Source: an uncultured cyanobacterium
Lineage (GTDB): Bacteria > Cyanobacteriota > Cyanobacteriia > PCC-6307 > Cyanobiaceae
Reading direction: 5' to 3'
DNA: 64,000 bases
Assembly (NCBI GenBank): GCA_903823115.1
Contig: CAIJRN010000049.1
Span: 45,994-109,993, forward strand
The position numbers and the translations under genes are program-made. The notes under the pieces were generated by a model. It was not told the origin of the DNA, made no database searches, and worked only from the letters and a program-made list of their open reading frames with translations. The stretch's first letter is position 1. The number at the start of each line of letters is the position of its first letter. Shown one piece after another: positions 48,582 to 58,375 of the stretch.

Positions 48582-49257
48582 GATCTGGATTCAACCGGAA
48601 ACCAATGCCGTAGACCGTTTCAATCAGATCGGCCGGGGCCCTGACCTGGGCGAGTTTGGCGCGAATGTTTTTGATGTGGGTCTTGACACTTTCCTCGCCG
48701 GGGGATTCGGCCAGGGTCCAGGCGGCATTGAGTATTTTTTCCTTGGAGCAGGTGGAGCCGGCGGCTTGCAGCAGGGTTTCGAGGATGCGATGTTCGGTGG
48801 GGGTGAGTTGCAGAGGCTGGCCGGCGTAATCGGCTCCCTGACCGCCCCGCTCCAGATCCAGGGATCCCCAGTGGGAACTGAGCTGCAAGGGACGATTGGC
48901 CCGGCGCAACAGGGCCCGCAGCCGCGCCCGCAAGACGTCGGGATCAAAGGGTTTGACCATGTAGTCGTCGGCTCCATCCTCCAGTCCCAGCACCTTGTCA
49001 AAGCTGGAATCACGGGCGGTGAGCATCAGGATCAGCGGCTGTTGCTCCAATCTGGACCGCAACCGCTGGCAAAGTGCCAGTCCGTCCAATCTGGGCAGGT
49101 TGAGATCAAGCAGGATCAGATCGTAGGGGTATTGACTGGCCAGATCCCAGGCAAGTTCCCCATCTTCGGCATGGTCGCAGGCATAGCCCCAGGCTTTCAG
49201 CATCTCCAGAAGCGAAAGCTGGATCAGCGAATCATCTTCAACGACGAGGATCTTCAT
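48571..49257 (-). CDS. OmpR-family response regulator
   Basis: MKILVVEDDSLIQLSLLEMLKAWGYACDHAEDG...LILLDLNLPRLDGL...DDYMVKPFDPDVL; start 49257. Confidence 0.95.
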   Translation of the reverse strand: MKILVVEDDSLIQLSLLEMLKAWGYACDHAEDGELAWDLASQYPYDLILLDLNLPRLDGLALCQRLRSRLEQQPLILMLTARDSSFDKVLGLEDGADDYMVKPFDPDVLRARLRALLRRANRPLQLSSHWGSLDLERGGQGADYAGQPLQLTPTEHRILETLLQAAGSTCSKEKILNAAWTLAESPGEESVKTHIKNIRAKLAQVRAPADLIETVYGIGFRLNPDHAT

Positions 49258-49825
49258 GCCACTCCTGCGGCAGGCCGCTGAACCAGGCAACGGCCCCGGC
49301 TTGATTCTGCACCCACAGACCACATGCCGGCATCCAGGCACCCCATTCAGACCGCCACTGTCAGACCGCCACCGATCGCCTGAACGCGGCGGCAGGCCTC
49401 CGCTGTTCAAGCTGCTACTGGTCGGATGGGATCGGCGCTGGCGGACCGGATCAGCCGCGGCACCCTGCATACGCTTTCCCCAATTCCTGGATACCAATAG
49501 TGAGCTGTTGATTTTCAGGTTCAGCGACTGGAATATCTGCAAAGCCGCAACATCACCCTTTAGGCGGATTGAAGCTGGCGAGCAGACTAACGGCCGAAAG
49601 ATTCTGTCATTTGACTGATTTATCTTTGAACGGCATTGTCGTGACGGCCCGAATAGTGGCGCCGTGCTTCTACCACTGCAGCAGCACAAACAGGCCGCCG
49701 CCACCATCAACTCCGGGCCCTTGCCCAGATCCTCAGGAGTCCGAACTCATGGCCACCGACTGCAGCAACGCCCTGACAGACACCCCACCACAGGTGTATT
49801 GTGCACATTCACACAATACAGGCTC

Positions 49826-50017
49826 ATGGCGGCAGCGGGGCGCAGATGCACATCCACTCGTGAGGGCAAGGTGGTGCTCTCCTGCTGGATTTCCGAGGAG
49901 CTGAGGCTGGAGCTCGACCGCCTCTGGGCCCACAAGGGCCTGAGGCCCCATGGCCGCACCCAGCAGGGCATGGAGGACATGATCGCGGCCTACCTCCAGG
50001 CCAACCCCGAGGCCTGA
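49826..50017 (+). CDS. small RHH/CopG-like protein
   Basis: MAAAGRRCTSTREGKVVLSCWISEELRLELDRLWAHKGLRPHGRTQQGMEDMIAAYLQANPEA. Confidence 0.5.
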   Translation: MAAAGRRCTSTREGKVVLSCWISEELRLELDRLWAHKGLRPHGRTQQGMEDMIAAYLQANPEA

Positions 50018-50020
50018 GCG

Positions 50021-51070
50021 ATGGCCGCTGCGCAGGATCAAGCTGCCGAATTGCCCGAACATCCTGAGCCCGGGCTCCAGCCCCAGCACGGTCACGATCA
50101 CACCCCCGGGCACCATGCCGACCAGCGGCAGCACGACGGCCATGGTCACTCCAGCGACGGTCACCGTGGCGGTCACGCTCACCACAGCAGTCACGGACAC
50201 CATCACGGACACCTTCACGGCGATGGCAACAGCGCCGCGAAGGCCTTCCGCTGGAGTGTGCTGCTCAACAGCATCCTCACCGGACTGCAGCTGGCGATCG
50301 GCATCGGCTTCGGCTCCCTGGCCCTGATCGGTGACGCTCTCCACAACCTTGGCGATGTCGTCGGGCTGAGCCTGGGCTGGGGGGCCGAAAAGCTCAGCCA
50401 CAGGCCCGCCTCCGGCCGCTTCACTTATGGCTATGGCCGCAGCACCCTGATGGCCTCGATGCTGAATGGGTTGCTCACCTTCGCCGCTGGCTCGGTGGTG
50501 GTGGTCGAGGCGATTCAGCGCTTCCTCCAGCCGGTCCCCCTGGTGGCGATGCCGGTCGCCTGGGCCGCTGCCGCCGGCATCGTCATCAACCTCGTTTCAG
50601 CCCGGCTGTTCGGCCATCAGCACCATCACGACCTCAATCAGAGGGCCGCTGTTTTCCACCTGCTCACCGATGCGGCGGTCTCCGTGGCGGTGCTGATCAG
50701 TGCCCTGCTGGTGGCGGCAACCGGCTGGCTCTGGCTCGACGCCTTCACGGCCCTCGCCGTCGGACTGGTGGTGATGGCCGGTGCCTGGGGCCTGCTGCGG
50801 GAGGCCATGGCCGCCAATCTCGATGCCGCGCCCCGCCACATCGCCCTGGAGCAGGTGCGTCTGGCCCTGCTGGATCTGCCGGGGGTGGTGGCGGTCGAGG
50901 AGTTGCACGTCTGGGGCCTGAGCACCTCGCGCACGGCCCTCACCGCCCACATCCGACGTCGCACCGGCCCGGGCCCCGATGCCGATGCCTTCCTGCTCCA
51001 GGCTCAGCAAAAGTTGGAGCAGCTGGGGATCAGCAAGAGCACCCTGCAGTTGCAGACGGCTGACGGCTAA
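50021..51070 (+). CDS. cation diffusion facilitator transporter with His-rich N-terminus
   Basis: SVLLNSILTGLQLAIGIGFGSLALIGDALHNLGDVVGLSLGWGAE plus His-rich HGHSSDGHRGGHAHHSSHGHHHGHLHGDG. Confidence 0.95.
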   Translation: MAAAQDQAAELPEHPEPGLQPQHGHDHTPGHHADQRQHDGHGHSSDGHRGGHAHHSSHGHHHGHLHGDGNSAAKAFRWSVLLNSILTGLQLAIGIGFGSLALIGDALHNLGDVVGLSLGWGAEKLSHRPASGRFTYGYGRSTLMASMLNGLLTFAAGSVVVVEAIQRFLQPVPLVAMPVAWAAAAGIVINLVSARLFGHQHHHDLNQRAAVFHLLTDAAVSVAVLISALLVAATGWLWLDAFTALAVGLVVMAGAWGLLREAMAANLDAAPRHIALEQVRLALLDLPGVVAVEELHVWGLSTSRTALTAHIRRRTGPGPDADAFLLQAQQKLEQLGISKSTLQLQTADG

Positions 51071-51345
51071 CCGCTGACCAGTGACCAGTGACCAGTGACC
51101 GCTGACACCAGCGGCTGGGCAGCCCAGGAACCAGGCCATGCACTCCAACCGATACGCTGCGAGCCTGAAACGGTTCCCTCAGTGCCCGAGAGCGCCAACG
51201 GATCACGCCGCCGGTCCGTACCTCCATGGCCAGCCAGAGTCCGCCATCCGTTCCTGGCCTGTGATCCCGGCTGTGATCGTCCTGCCTCAGGCCATGGACT
51301 GCGCCCAGCTTCGGTTCAGCTCCCCTTGCCAACGGCTGGTCGTTC

Positions 51346-53037
51346 TTGACTGACAGCACCCCGATCGACGCCACGGCTTTCGACGCCACAGCATTCGACG
51401 CCACAGGCTTCGACGCCGTTGTCGTCGGAGCCGGCGCCAACGGCAGTGTGGCGGCCATGGTGCTGGCCGAAGCAGGCTGCCGCGTGCTGCTGCTGGAGGC
51501 GGGGCCCGAGCTGACGCCGGCCCAGGCCAGCAGCAACGAACCCCTCGACAGCCTGCGGCGCTTGGCCCATCTGGCCGGCGGGCGCCAGCGCAGCCAGGCC
51601 AACCATCCCGGCTACTGGAAACACAACCCCGAGCTGTTCATCGATGAACGGCTCCATCCGTACACCACACCCGCCGATCAACCGTTCCTGTGGACCCGCG
51701 GCCGCCAGGTGGGCGGCAAGAGCCTCACCTGGGGCGGAATCACCCTGCGGTTGTCGCCCTCGGAATTCCGCGCCGGTGAGCGGGATGGTCACGGACCCTC
51801 CTGGCCGATCGGCAGTGAGGACCTGGCACCGTTCTATGGGCGTCTGGAACGCCTGCTCGGCATCCATGGCCATGCCGATGGACTGAGCCAGCTTCCCGAT
51901 GGCGAGTTTCTGCCGCCCCTGCCGCTCACGCCAGGGGAAGTGCATCTGCGCCAGGCCATCGGCAGGGAGCTGGATCTGCCCCTGATCCATTCGCGGGGCT
52001 TTGCGCTGCCCCGGCCCAGGGGAGGCCCCAGCTGGCCGCGATCCAGTGCCCAGGGCGGCACCCTTGCCAGGGCCCTGGCCACCGGCAGAGTGCGGCTGAG
52101 GCCCAACGCCCAGGTGAGCCATCTGCAGATGAAGCCCGGCGAAGATCGGGCCGAAGCTGTGGTTCTGATCGATACCTGCAGCGGCCGCATCGAGCGGATC
52201 GAGGCGCCCCTCGTGGTGCTCTGCGCCTCGACGATCGAGTCGGTGCGGATCCTCCTGAACTCCCAGGAGGGCCGGCAGAGCGGTGGCCTGGTCGACCCCT
52301 CCGGCAGCCTGGGGCACTATCTGATGGATCACATCTCCACCTGCCGGTTCTTCTCGATTCCCGGCATCGCCAGGCCCCAGGGGGCCGTTGAGCTTTCGGG
52401 GGCCGGCAGCTGCTTCATCCCCAACACGGTCAACCTGCAGGGTGATGACGGGCTGGGCTTCCGGCGCGGCTATGGCATCTGGAGCGCCCTGCAGCGCTTC
52501 GATCCGCCCCGCCTCTTGCAGCGCCGTCCCCAGGAGGCAGTGGGTTTCCTGATCGCCCACGGCGAGGTGCTGCCCGAGGCCGGCAATTGCATCAGCCTCG
52601 ATGCCGAGGTGCGCGATCACTGGGGACTGGCGGTGCCCCACATCAGCTGCCGCTGGGGCAGCAACGAGAGCGCCATGGTGGCCCACATGCATGCCCGCAT
52701 GCAGGCCGTGGTGGCCGCTGCCGGCGGCACGATCCGGCCACTGGAAGAGCTGTTCAAGCTGCCGCTGCTGGAACCGTTAATCCTGCGCAGCGCCGCCATC
52801 AGGCCGGAGGCCCCACCACCCGGCTACTACATTCACGAGCTGGGTGGAGCCCGCATGGCGGCCGAGCAGGAAGGTGGCGTCGTCGACGCCTGGAACCGCT
52901 GCTGGCGGGCCCGCAATGTGTTGGTCACCGATGGCGCCTGCTGGCCGAGCGCCGGTTGGCAGAGTCCGACGCTGACGGAAATGGCCGTGACCTGGCGGGC
53001 TTGTGCGGCCGCAGCGGCCAATGCCGGCCGTTTCTGA
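51346..53037 (+). CDS. GMC-family oxidoreductase
   Basis: FDAVVVGAGANGSVAAMVLAEAGCRVLLLEAGPE (FAD site); HELGGARMA; NVLVTDGACWPSAGWQSPTLTEMAVTWRA. Confidence 0.9.
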   Translation: MTDSTPIDATAFDATAFDATGFDAVVVGAGANGSVAAMVLAEAGCRVLLLEAGPELTPAQASSNEPLDSLRRLAHLAGGRQRSQANHPGYWKHNPELFIDERLHPYTTPADQPFLWTRGRQVGGKSLTWGGITLRLSPSEFRAGERDGHGPSWPIGSEDLAPFYGRLERLLGIHGHADGLSQLPDGEFLPPLPLTPGEVHLRQAIGRELDLPLIHSRGFALPRPRGGPSWPRSSAQGGTLARALATGRVRLRPNAQVSHLQMKPGEDRAEAVVLIDTCSGRIERIEAPLVVLCASTIESVRILLNSQEGRQSGGLVDPSGSLGHYLMDHISTCRFFSIPGIARPQGAVELSGAGSCFIPNTVNLQGDDGLGFRRGYGIWSALQRFDPPRLLQRRPQEAVGFLIAHGEVLPEAGNCISLDAEVRDHWGLAVPHISCRWGSNESAMVAHMHARMQAVVAAAGGTIRPLEELFKLPLLEPLILRSAAIRPEAPPPGYYIHELGGARMAAEQEGGVVDAWNRCWRARNVLVTDGACWPSAGWQSPTLTEMAVTWRACAAAAANAGRF

Positions 53038-53397
53038 AGCCCAGGGCCAGGCCAAGGGCCACGCCAGGGACCCTGGTCCGATCACTCAGGCGGCGAAGAC
53101 GATCAGGACAAAACCATGCTGTGAGCGTTGATCTCTGACGCGCTACTGACAGTGGCGTTGTGGGACCAGTTCAGGTCGTGGTGTCACGGAAGGTCTTTAA
53201 GAGTTTGCAGAAAAACCAGCCCACGGGGAAGTTTTCCACAGCCATGAGCTGATTTCTGGCTCAAAAAGACAAATCAATGCCGATCAAGTCCGCAAACAGC
53301 CCGATTTCGGCATCGTTGGCCTGTCTGCAAGGCATTCGTTGTGCTCTTTGGGCCACACCTCTGGGCAACTGGCTGTTCATGCCGCCTCCATCGCGGG

Positions 53398-53862
53398 CTA
53401 CTCCTGCGGAGAAGGCTGCGCCAAGAGCAGGTTGCCCAGGCCGATCAGGTTGTAGGCGATCACGTGCTGGCCAAATACGGCACTGACGTTCTCCTGGCCG
53501 CGCAGTTTGAACTGCCGCAGTCCGCCGAACGCCTTGAGCCAACCGAACACCTTCTCGATCCCCCGGCGGGCATTGATCGACTTGGTGTAGCCCACGTGAC
53601 GAGTGGTGCGGCCATCGATCGCTGAACCACCGCTGCGGGCAGTGTTCTGCGCCACGTGCGGCGTGATACCGATCCGCCTCATCTCAGCCACGAACCCTTT
53701 GGTGTCGTAGTTCTTGTCAGCGCCGACAGTCTTCTGATGGGCACCGGTGAGGTCTGCGGCCATCTCCTTGGCGGCATCCCGCTCACTGGTGCCCGTGGCT
53801 TGTGTGACGCAGCCATCGACGATCAGGTCGTGGCGATTGTCCATCAGCCCATGGCGTCGCAA
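53398..53862 (-). pseudogene. IS5-family transposase, C-terminal piece
   Basis: RDAAKEMAADLTGAHQKTVGADKNYDTKGFVAEMRRIGITPHVAQNTARSGGSAIDGRTTRHVGYTKSINARRGIEKVFGWLK. Confidence 0.9.
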
Positions 53863-53990
53863 CGATAGGTGCGCTCATTGAATCTTCAGCTGAGCTGTGC
53901 TGGATGGGCATTGGATTTCCGGGCCAGCAAGGCCACGGGATCGGTGCTGGAGCGGTGGGTCTCGTTGCTGAGCTTGATACCGCGAAAGTC

Positions 53991-54029
53991 GCCTAGTGGC
54001 TCCGCCACGCTCACCCTTCGGGTTCGGTA
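53991..54029 (-). repeat. 39-nt double-hairpin element (family 1) interrupting the transposase
   Basis: gcctagtggctccgccacgctcacccttcgggttcggta; 17+ nt identical to the 458/4501 element's reverse complement, second hairpin stem different. Confidence 0.75.
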
Positions 54030-54559
54030 GGGGCTCGCTTCTTGCCCTCTTTGGGAACACCGAATCCCTCGTCTGGGCCAGTGGGTGGAGGCGGAGAATC
54101 CTCCTGGCCATCGATCCGTTTCAGGGAAGCGTGTGACGCCCAGGCCTGCAACAAGGTGCCGTCCACAGAGAAGTGCTCGTCGCTGAGCAGCGGTTTGACC
54201 TCTGGAGCGCCCATCAGCTTCTCCAGGAACAGCCGCAGCCTTTCGGAGCGGATCCCGTAGAACGCCTGCAGCAGTGAGGCCAGCAGCAGCTGCTCCGGTG
54301 GAACCGATGGGCGGCCCTCCAAGGCATACAGCTGGCAGAAGGTGGGATTGAGTCGATCTAGTGCTTGATCCGCCAACTTCCGTATCCGCCGGAGCGGATG
54401 GCTGGTCGGGCTCCGCTCCTCAATCGAGACGTAGGAGAACAAGGAGCCGCTGCGCTCCTGATGGCCTCGCATCAACGCATGGGCAGCTGTCCAATTTTTG
54501 CAGAGGGGGCCGGGTTTTTCAGCGAACTCTTTAGATACCACACTCCCCGAATGGTTCAC
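54011..54559 (-). pseudogene. IS5-family transposase, N-terminal piece (also internally deleted)
   Basis: RSGSLFSYVSIEERSPTSHPLRRIRKLADQAL...FCQLYALEGRPSVPPEQLLLASLLQAFYGIRSER|LRLFLEKLMGAPEVKPLLSDEHFSVDGTLLQAWASH. Confidence 0.85.
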
Positions 54560-54702
54560 GGGCCGCCAGCGGGCAGCGCCAGCCAGTTGTCAGCCCATGC
54601 ACATCAAAGGCAACTCTGGTGTCAACGACCACAATTTGCTGCAGCCGCTCTCCACACAATAGGCAGGCGACCTTTCACAGGGTCGGGCAAGGGAGAACAA
54701 AG

Positions 54703-54728
54703 GCGAGGGTTGGCCCCCTCGCTTTTTT
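54703..54728 (+). terminator. intrinsic terminator
   Basis: GCGAGGG ttggcc CCCTCGC followed by a T run, upstream of the integrase. Confidence 0.65.
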
Positions 54729-54852
54729 ATGGCTGTGCCAGAAGCCTTGGAAAACCTCAGAAGCCAGGCCAGAACCCGCTTCCCCGCAGGATTCACTTGC
54801 CTGCTTCGACCCTCGTTGGGCCTGCTTAGACCTAGCCTGAACCCCAGTTTTA

Positions 54853-55938
54853 GTGAAGGTTCTAGTGAAGGCCCTGCCCCTGGACCCCGCCCTCGGGGAG
54901 CTCAACGAGCGCCTCAAGGTCGCCCGCCACCGGGTGCGGATTGAGCGCCGGGGACAGCGCCTCTACCTCCGGGCCACCCTGCCCGACCGCAACGACCCGA
55001 CCAAGCGCAGCCAGCAGAACATCGCCCTCGGCCTCGACGCCACACTCACCGCCCTCGAGGAAGCCGAGAGCCTTGCCCTCAAGCTCAGCCTCGACTGCCG
55101 CCGCAGCACCTTCGCCTGGGCCGACTGGACCGAGCAGCCACCCGAGGACGCCAGCCAGCTCACCGTCGACACCTTCCTGGCCCACGCCAAAGCGCTCCAC
55201 GCCACCAAGTACCGGGCCTCCCCCGAGCGCGGCTCCTACGCCTGGGCCAAGCAGTGGGCCCCCGCCCTCAAGAAAATGCCGCCCTCCGGCCCGGTCACCG
55301 AGGCCGTCCTGCTGCGCATCATCCGCCTCATGCCCGAGGGCAGCGCCGGCCGCTACGACCAGGGCAGCACGCTCTGCCGCATCGGTGAGTCCCTGGGCCT
55401 TGAGCTCCCCAAGGCCCGCGCCGCCTGCCGGGGCTACGGCGTCGCCAAGTTGATCCCCCGCGACATCCCTTCCGACACCGAGATCGAGGAGGCCTGGTCC
55501 CGGATCAAGCTCCCCCACTGGCGCTGGATGTGGGGGGTCTGCGCCGCCTACGGCCTCCGCCCCCACGAAGCCGCCCATATCGAGATTCGGCCTGACGGTT
55601 TGGCCGTGATCGACGAGAACACCAAGACCGGCAGCCGCATCTGCTCTGCCTGCCCCAGCCACTGGATCACCGAGTTCCAGCTCCTCGAACTCCCCCGCCC
55701 TCACCAAGAGGCCCGTGTTCTTGCCAAGGCCTTCAGCAAAGTCCTCCACCGCGATGGCATCACCCTCCGCCCCTACGTCCTCCGCCACGCCTACGCCATC
55801 CGCACCATGGCCGCCGGCCTCCCGGTCAGCCTCTCCGCCCGGATGATGGGCCACTCCGAGGCCGTCCACGCCCAGATCTACCAGCGCTGGATCACCGAAG
55901 ACCAGATCATCGACGCCTTGAGCCGCTTCAACCTGTAG
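54853..55938 (+). CDS. tyrosine recombinase / phage-type integrase
   Basis: 361 aa; ...YGLRPHEAAHIEIRPDG, LRPYVLRHAYAIRTMAAGLPVSLSARMMGHSEAVHAQIYQRW. Confidence 0.85.
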   Translation: MKVLVKALPLDPALGELNERLKVARHRVRIERRGQRLYLRATLPDRNDPTKRSQQNIALGLDATLTALEEAESLALKLSLDCRRSTFAWADWTEQPPEDASQLTVDTFLAHAKALHATKYRASPERGSYAWAKQWAPALKKMPPSGPVTEAVLLRIIRLMPEGSAGRYDQGSTLCRIGESLGLELPKARAACRGYGVAKLIPRDIPSDTEIEEAWSRIKLPHWRWMWGVCAAYGLRPHEAAHIEIRPDGLAVIDENTKTGSRICSACPSHWITEFQLLELPRPHQEARVLAKAFSKVLHRDGITLRPYVLRHAYAIRTMAAGLPVSLSARMMGHSEAVHAQIYQRWITEDQIIDALSRFNL

Positions 55939-56271
55939 ACATCAGGGTAGATCAAATTTCCAAGTGCTTGAGAAAGTTGGGCTGAGTAGCACCTTTTCCA
56001 AAACACATAGAGACGCACAAAGAATTACTTCCACTCAAGCCACTCTCATTGTGGCTTATGTAGGTCGATTCAACGAAATGAGTTGAACCGCAATCGCAGA
56101 GGAAGAGGAGATTCGAGCCCACTCGCATGCCTTTGGTGCCTGTTGATCACTGGCTCTTCTTCTTCCTATGGGACACCCTTCAGGCAGGCGCCATAGGCCT
56201 CGATCGGCTCCAGCAGGTGTGGCGCCACTCCGAGGGCGATCCGCCGCCAACACAGCCAGGGCGACGGACCC

Positions 56272-56595
56272 GTGCTAGTACATATGTTCGCATCACTGAG
56301 GAAGGGTATGGCTGTCCGTCTACGCCGGCAGGCGGCCGAAGGGGTCGGGTCTATTGAGGCCTCCATCGAAGAATGGCTCTATCTCGACGAGGCCGTCCTG
56401 CTCAAGACCCGCAGCCGCAAGGTCTGCATGACCTGCCATTGGTTCCGCCACCACGCCGGGGTGAACTGCATTCCCCTGCTCACCTGTCAGCTGCATCAGG
56501 GCCTGATCGCCCATGGCGAGCACCTCACCAGCCGCTGCCAGGGCTGGACGGACGACATGGTGAGGCAACGGGGCTGGGCGCCCGAGGTGGCCTGA
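56272..56595 (+). CDS. hypothetical protein
   Basis: EEWLYLDEAVLLKTRSRKVCMTCHWFRHHAGVNCIPLLTCQLHQGLIAHGEHLTSRCQGW; several Cys/His. Confidence 0.55.
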   Translation: MLVHMFASLRKGMAVRLRRQAAEGVGSIEASIEEWLYLDEAVLLKTRSRKVCMTCHWFRHHAGVNCIPLLTCQLHQGLIAHGEHLTSRCQGWTDDMVRQRGWAPEVA

Positions 56596-56605
56596 GCGCC
56601 ACCCA

Positions 56606-56890
56606 ATGCCCAACAGCAGCAGCAACCGGCCGCCGCTGTCGCCCAAAGAGGCCTGGATCAGCGACGGTCGCCAGGTGCTGCACTTCCGGCCCAGCCGTTG
56701 GGATCGCTGGTCCCAACGGCTGGAGGTCACCGTGGGGGAGCTGTTGCCAGGTCAACCGGTGCCGCTGTTGAAAAAGCGGCTGGAGCTCAGCCGCGAGGCG
56801 GCCCTCAAGCTCTGGAGCGAGAAACGCAAACTGGGCTGGCAGCCCACAACCCCGCAGTGGCAACCGCCCCAGGCACCAGCTCGGGACTGA
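56606..56890 (+). CDS. DUF1651-like picocyanobacterial protein
   Basis: EAWISDGRQVLHFRPSRWDRWSQRLEVTVGELLPGQPVPLLKKRLELSREAALKLWSEKRKLGW. Confidence 0.65.
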   Translation: MPNSSSNRPPLSPKEAWISDGRQVLHFRPSRWDRWSQRLEVTVGELLPGQPVPLLKKRLELSREAALKLWSEKRKLGWQPTTPQWQPPQAPARD

Positions 56891-56904
56891 GCACAATCAC
56901 AGCC

Positions 56905-57588
56905 ATGGACCTCCACGCCGATCTCGAGCAGCGCATCACGCTGGACACCACCGCCCTGCCGTGGACGCCTTCCCCGATGGCCGGGTTGGAGCGGCGGATG
57001 CTGGATCGCCGTGGCGGTGAAGTGGCCCGCGCCACTTCGATCGTGCGTTATGCACCGGGGAGTCGCTTTGAGCGTCACAGCCATGCCGGCGGCGAGGAGA
57101 TCCTCGTTCTCCAGGGCACCTTCTCCGATGAGTTGGGGGACTATCCAGCTGGCACCTACCTGCGCAATCCCGCCGACTCGGACCATGCCCCCTACAGCGC
57201 AAGCGGTTGCACGTTGCTGGTCAAGCTGCAGCAGATGCACCCGGCCGATCAGCATCGACTGGTGATCGACAGCCGCCAAGGCTCCTGGCATCCCGGCCCC
57301 GTGGCGGGACTGGCGTTGCTGCCTTTGCACCACTGGGGCAGCGAGAACGTGGACCTCAGACGTTTGGCACCCGGCACGGTGGTGCCGCACCACAGCCACC
57401 CCGGCGGCGAGGAAATCCTGGTGCTCGAGGGGGTGTTTCAGGACGATCACGGCAGCTATCCGGCCGGCAGCTGGCTGCGTCAGCCCCCTGGTAGTGCACA
57501 CCAGCCCAGCAGCGAGCAGGGCTGCACCATTTGGGTGAAAAGCGGCCACCTGCCGCTCACGCTGCTCACCGACGGCTCAGAAGCGTGA
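56905..57588 (+). CDS. double-cupin (ChrR-like) protein
   Basis: two HSHAGGEEILVLQGTFSDELGDYPAGTYLRNP / HSHPGGEEILVLEGVFQDDHGSYPAGSWLRQPPGS cupin motifs. Confidence 0.9.
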   Translation: MDLHADLEQRITLDTTALPWTPSPMAGLERRMLDRRGGEVARATSIVRYAPGSRFERHSHAGGEEILVLQGTFSDELGDYPAGTYLRNPADSDHAPYSASGCTLLVKLQQMHPADQHRLVIDSRQGSWHPGPVAGLALLPLHHWGSENVDLRRLAPGTVVPHHSHPGGEEILVLEGVFQDDHGSYPAGSWLRQPPGSAHQPSSEQGCTIWVKSGHLPLTLLTDGSEA

Positions 57589-57869
57589 GTCATGAGCAAT
57601 GGGCCTGACAGCCTGTAGGAAATTCTGATCGGTGCGGCAGACAGCGATCCCAGCAACTGAGCCTTTGCCGCCTTGGCGAACGCTGCTGCTCCGCGGCTGG
57701 GCTGGCGCTTCGGCACTGGAGCTGCTCACGGATGGCCGCAGCGCCAAAGCAACCAAGCTGTAACAGCAACCTGCTGAGGGGCTGAGCTTCTGGTCTCCAA
57801 GAAGGAGATGAGCACCTGCAAGGTCGAACGGCCATTCCATGCTGCAGGCAGCTTCGATGCGTTACCCCC

Positions 57870-58055
57870 ATGCCACGCCATCGTTACCGCCAGAACCCGC
57901 TGACGCTTGGAACGGAAGCCCCACCACCCCAGGTGTTCGGGCCGGAGCAACCCAACCCGCCGGGGCTGCAGGTGACGGAGCAGGGTCAACTGGATGTGGT
58001 GCCACTGGGGCCGTTGTTTGAGCCTGAAAATGCAACCGACAGCGCAGAAGCCTGA
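57870..58055 (+). CDS. small hypothetical protein
   Basis: 61 aa MPRHRYRQNPLTLGTEAPPPQVFGPEQPNPPGLQVTEQGQLDVVPLGPLFEPENATDSAEA. Confidence 0.4.
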   Translation: MPRHRYRQNPLTLGTEAPPPQVFGPEQPNPPGLQVTEQGQLDVVPLGPLFEPENATDSAEA

Positions 58056-58375
58056 TCGGTGCCGATGGCTGACCTCATGATCAGTGCCCAATAGGAACGG
58101 CCCTCGCCGGAGGGGGGCGGGGCCCGCCCTATGAGCTTGTGCGCCGGCTGGATCTCAGGAAGGTTGGATCGTGCTCCCTTCACGGGATGGGCGGCGGCAA
58201 GACTTGAGTTCGGAGCGATAAATCCTGGGAGGACGAAATAGGAGATGTCTTGACTTTCTGCGATGGGCAAATTTTATGTTGATCGTATTGCCCATGGCCT
58301 TTTGTCTTCGACCAGGTCTGTGGCCTTTGCACATTGGCTCCACAGGCAATCCCTACGAACGTGCGCAGTAGTTTA

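Larger units (their letters stand above)
53192..54539. mobile_element. IS5-type insertion element, decayed, with imperfect terminal inverted repeats
   Basis: left end ggtctttaagagtttgcagaaaaaccagccc; reverse complement of right end ggtatctaaagagttcgctgaaaaacccggcc; transposase on - in pieces. Confidence 0.8.

Noticed and set aside
54862-55869. 335-aa - strand Gly/Ala-rich ORF
   Set aside because: Antisense shadow of the tyrosine recombinase
56090-56130. tRNA-like T-arm text (gattcgagccc) near the integrase as an att site
   Set aside because: No consistent 5-bp T stem, anticodon arm or acceptor stem could be folded; no duplicate found upstream of the integrase
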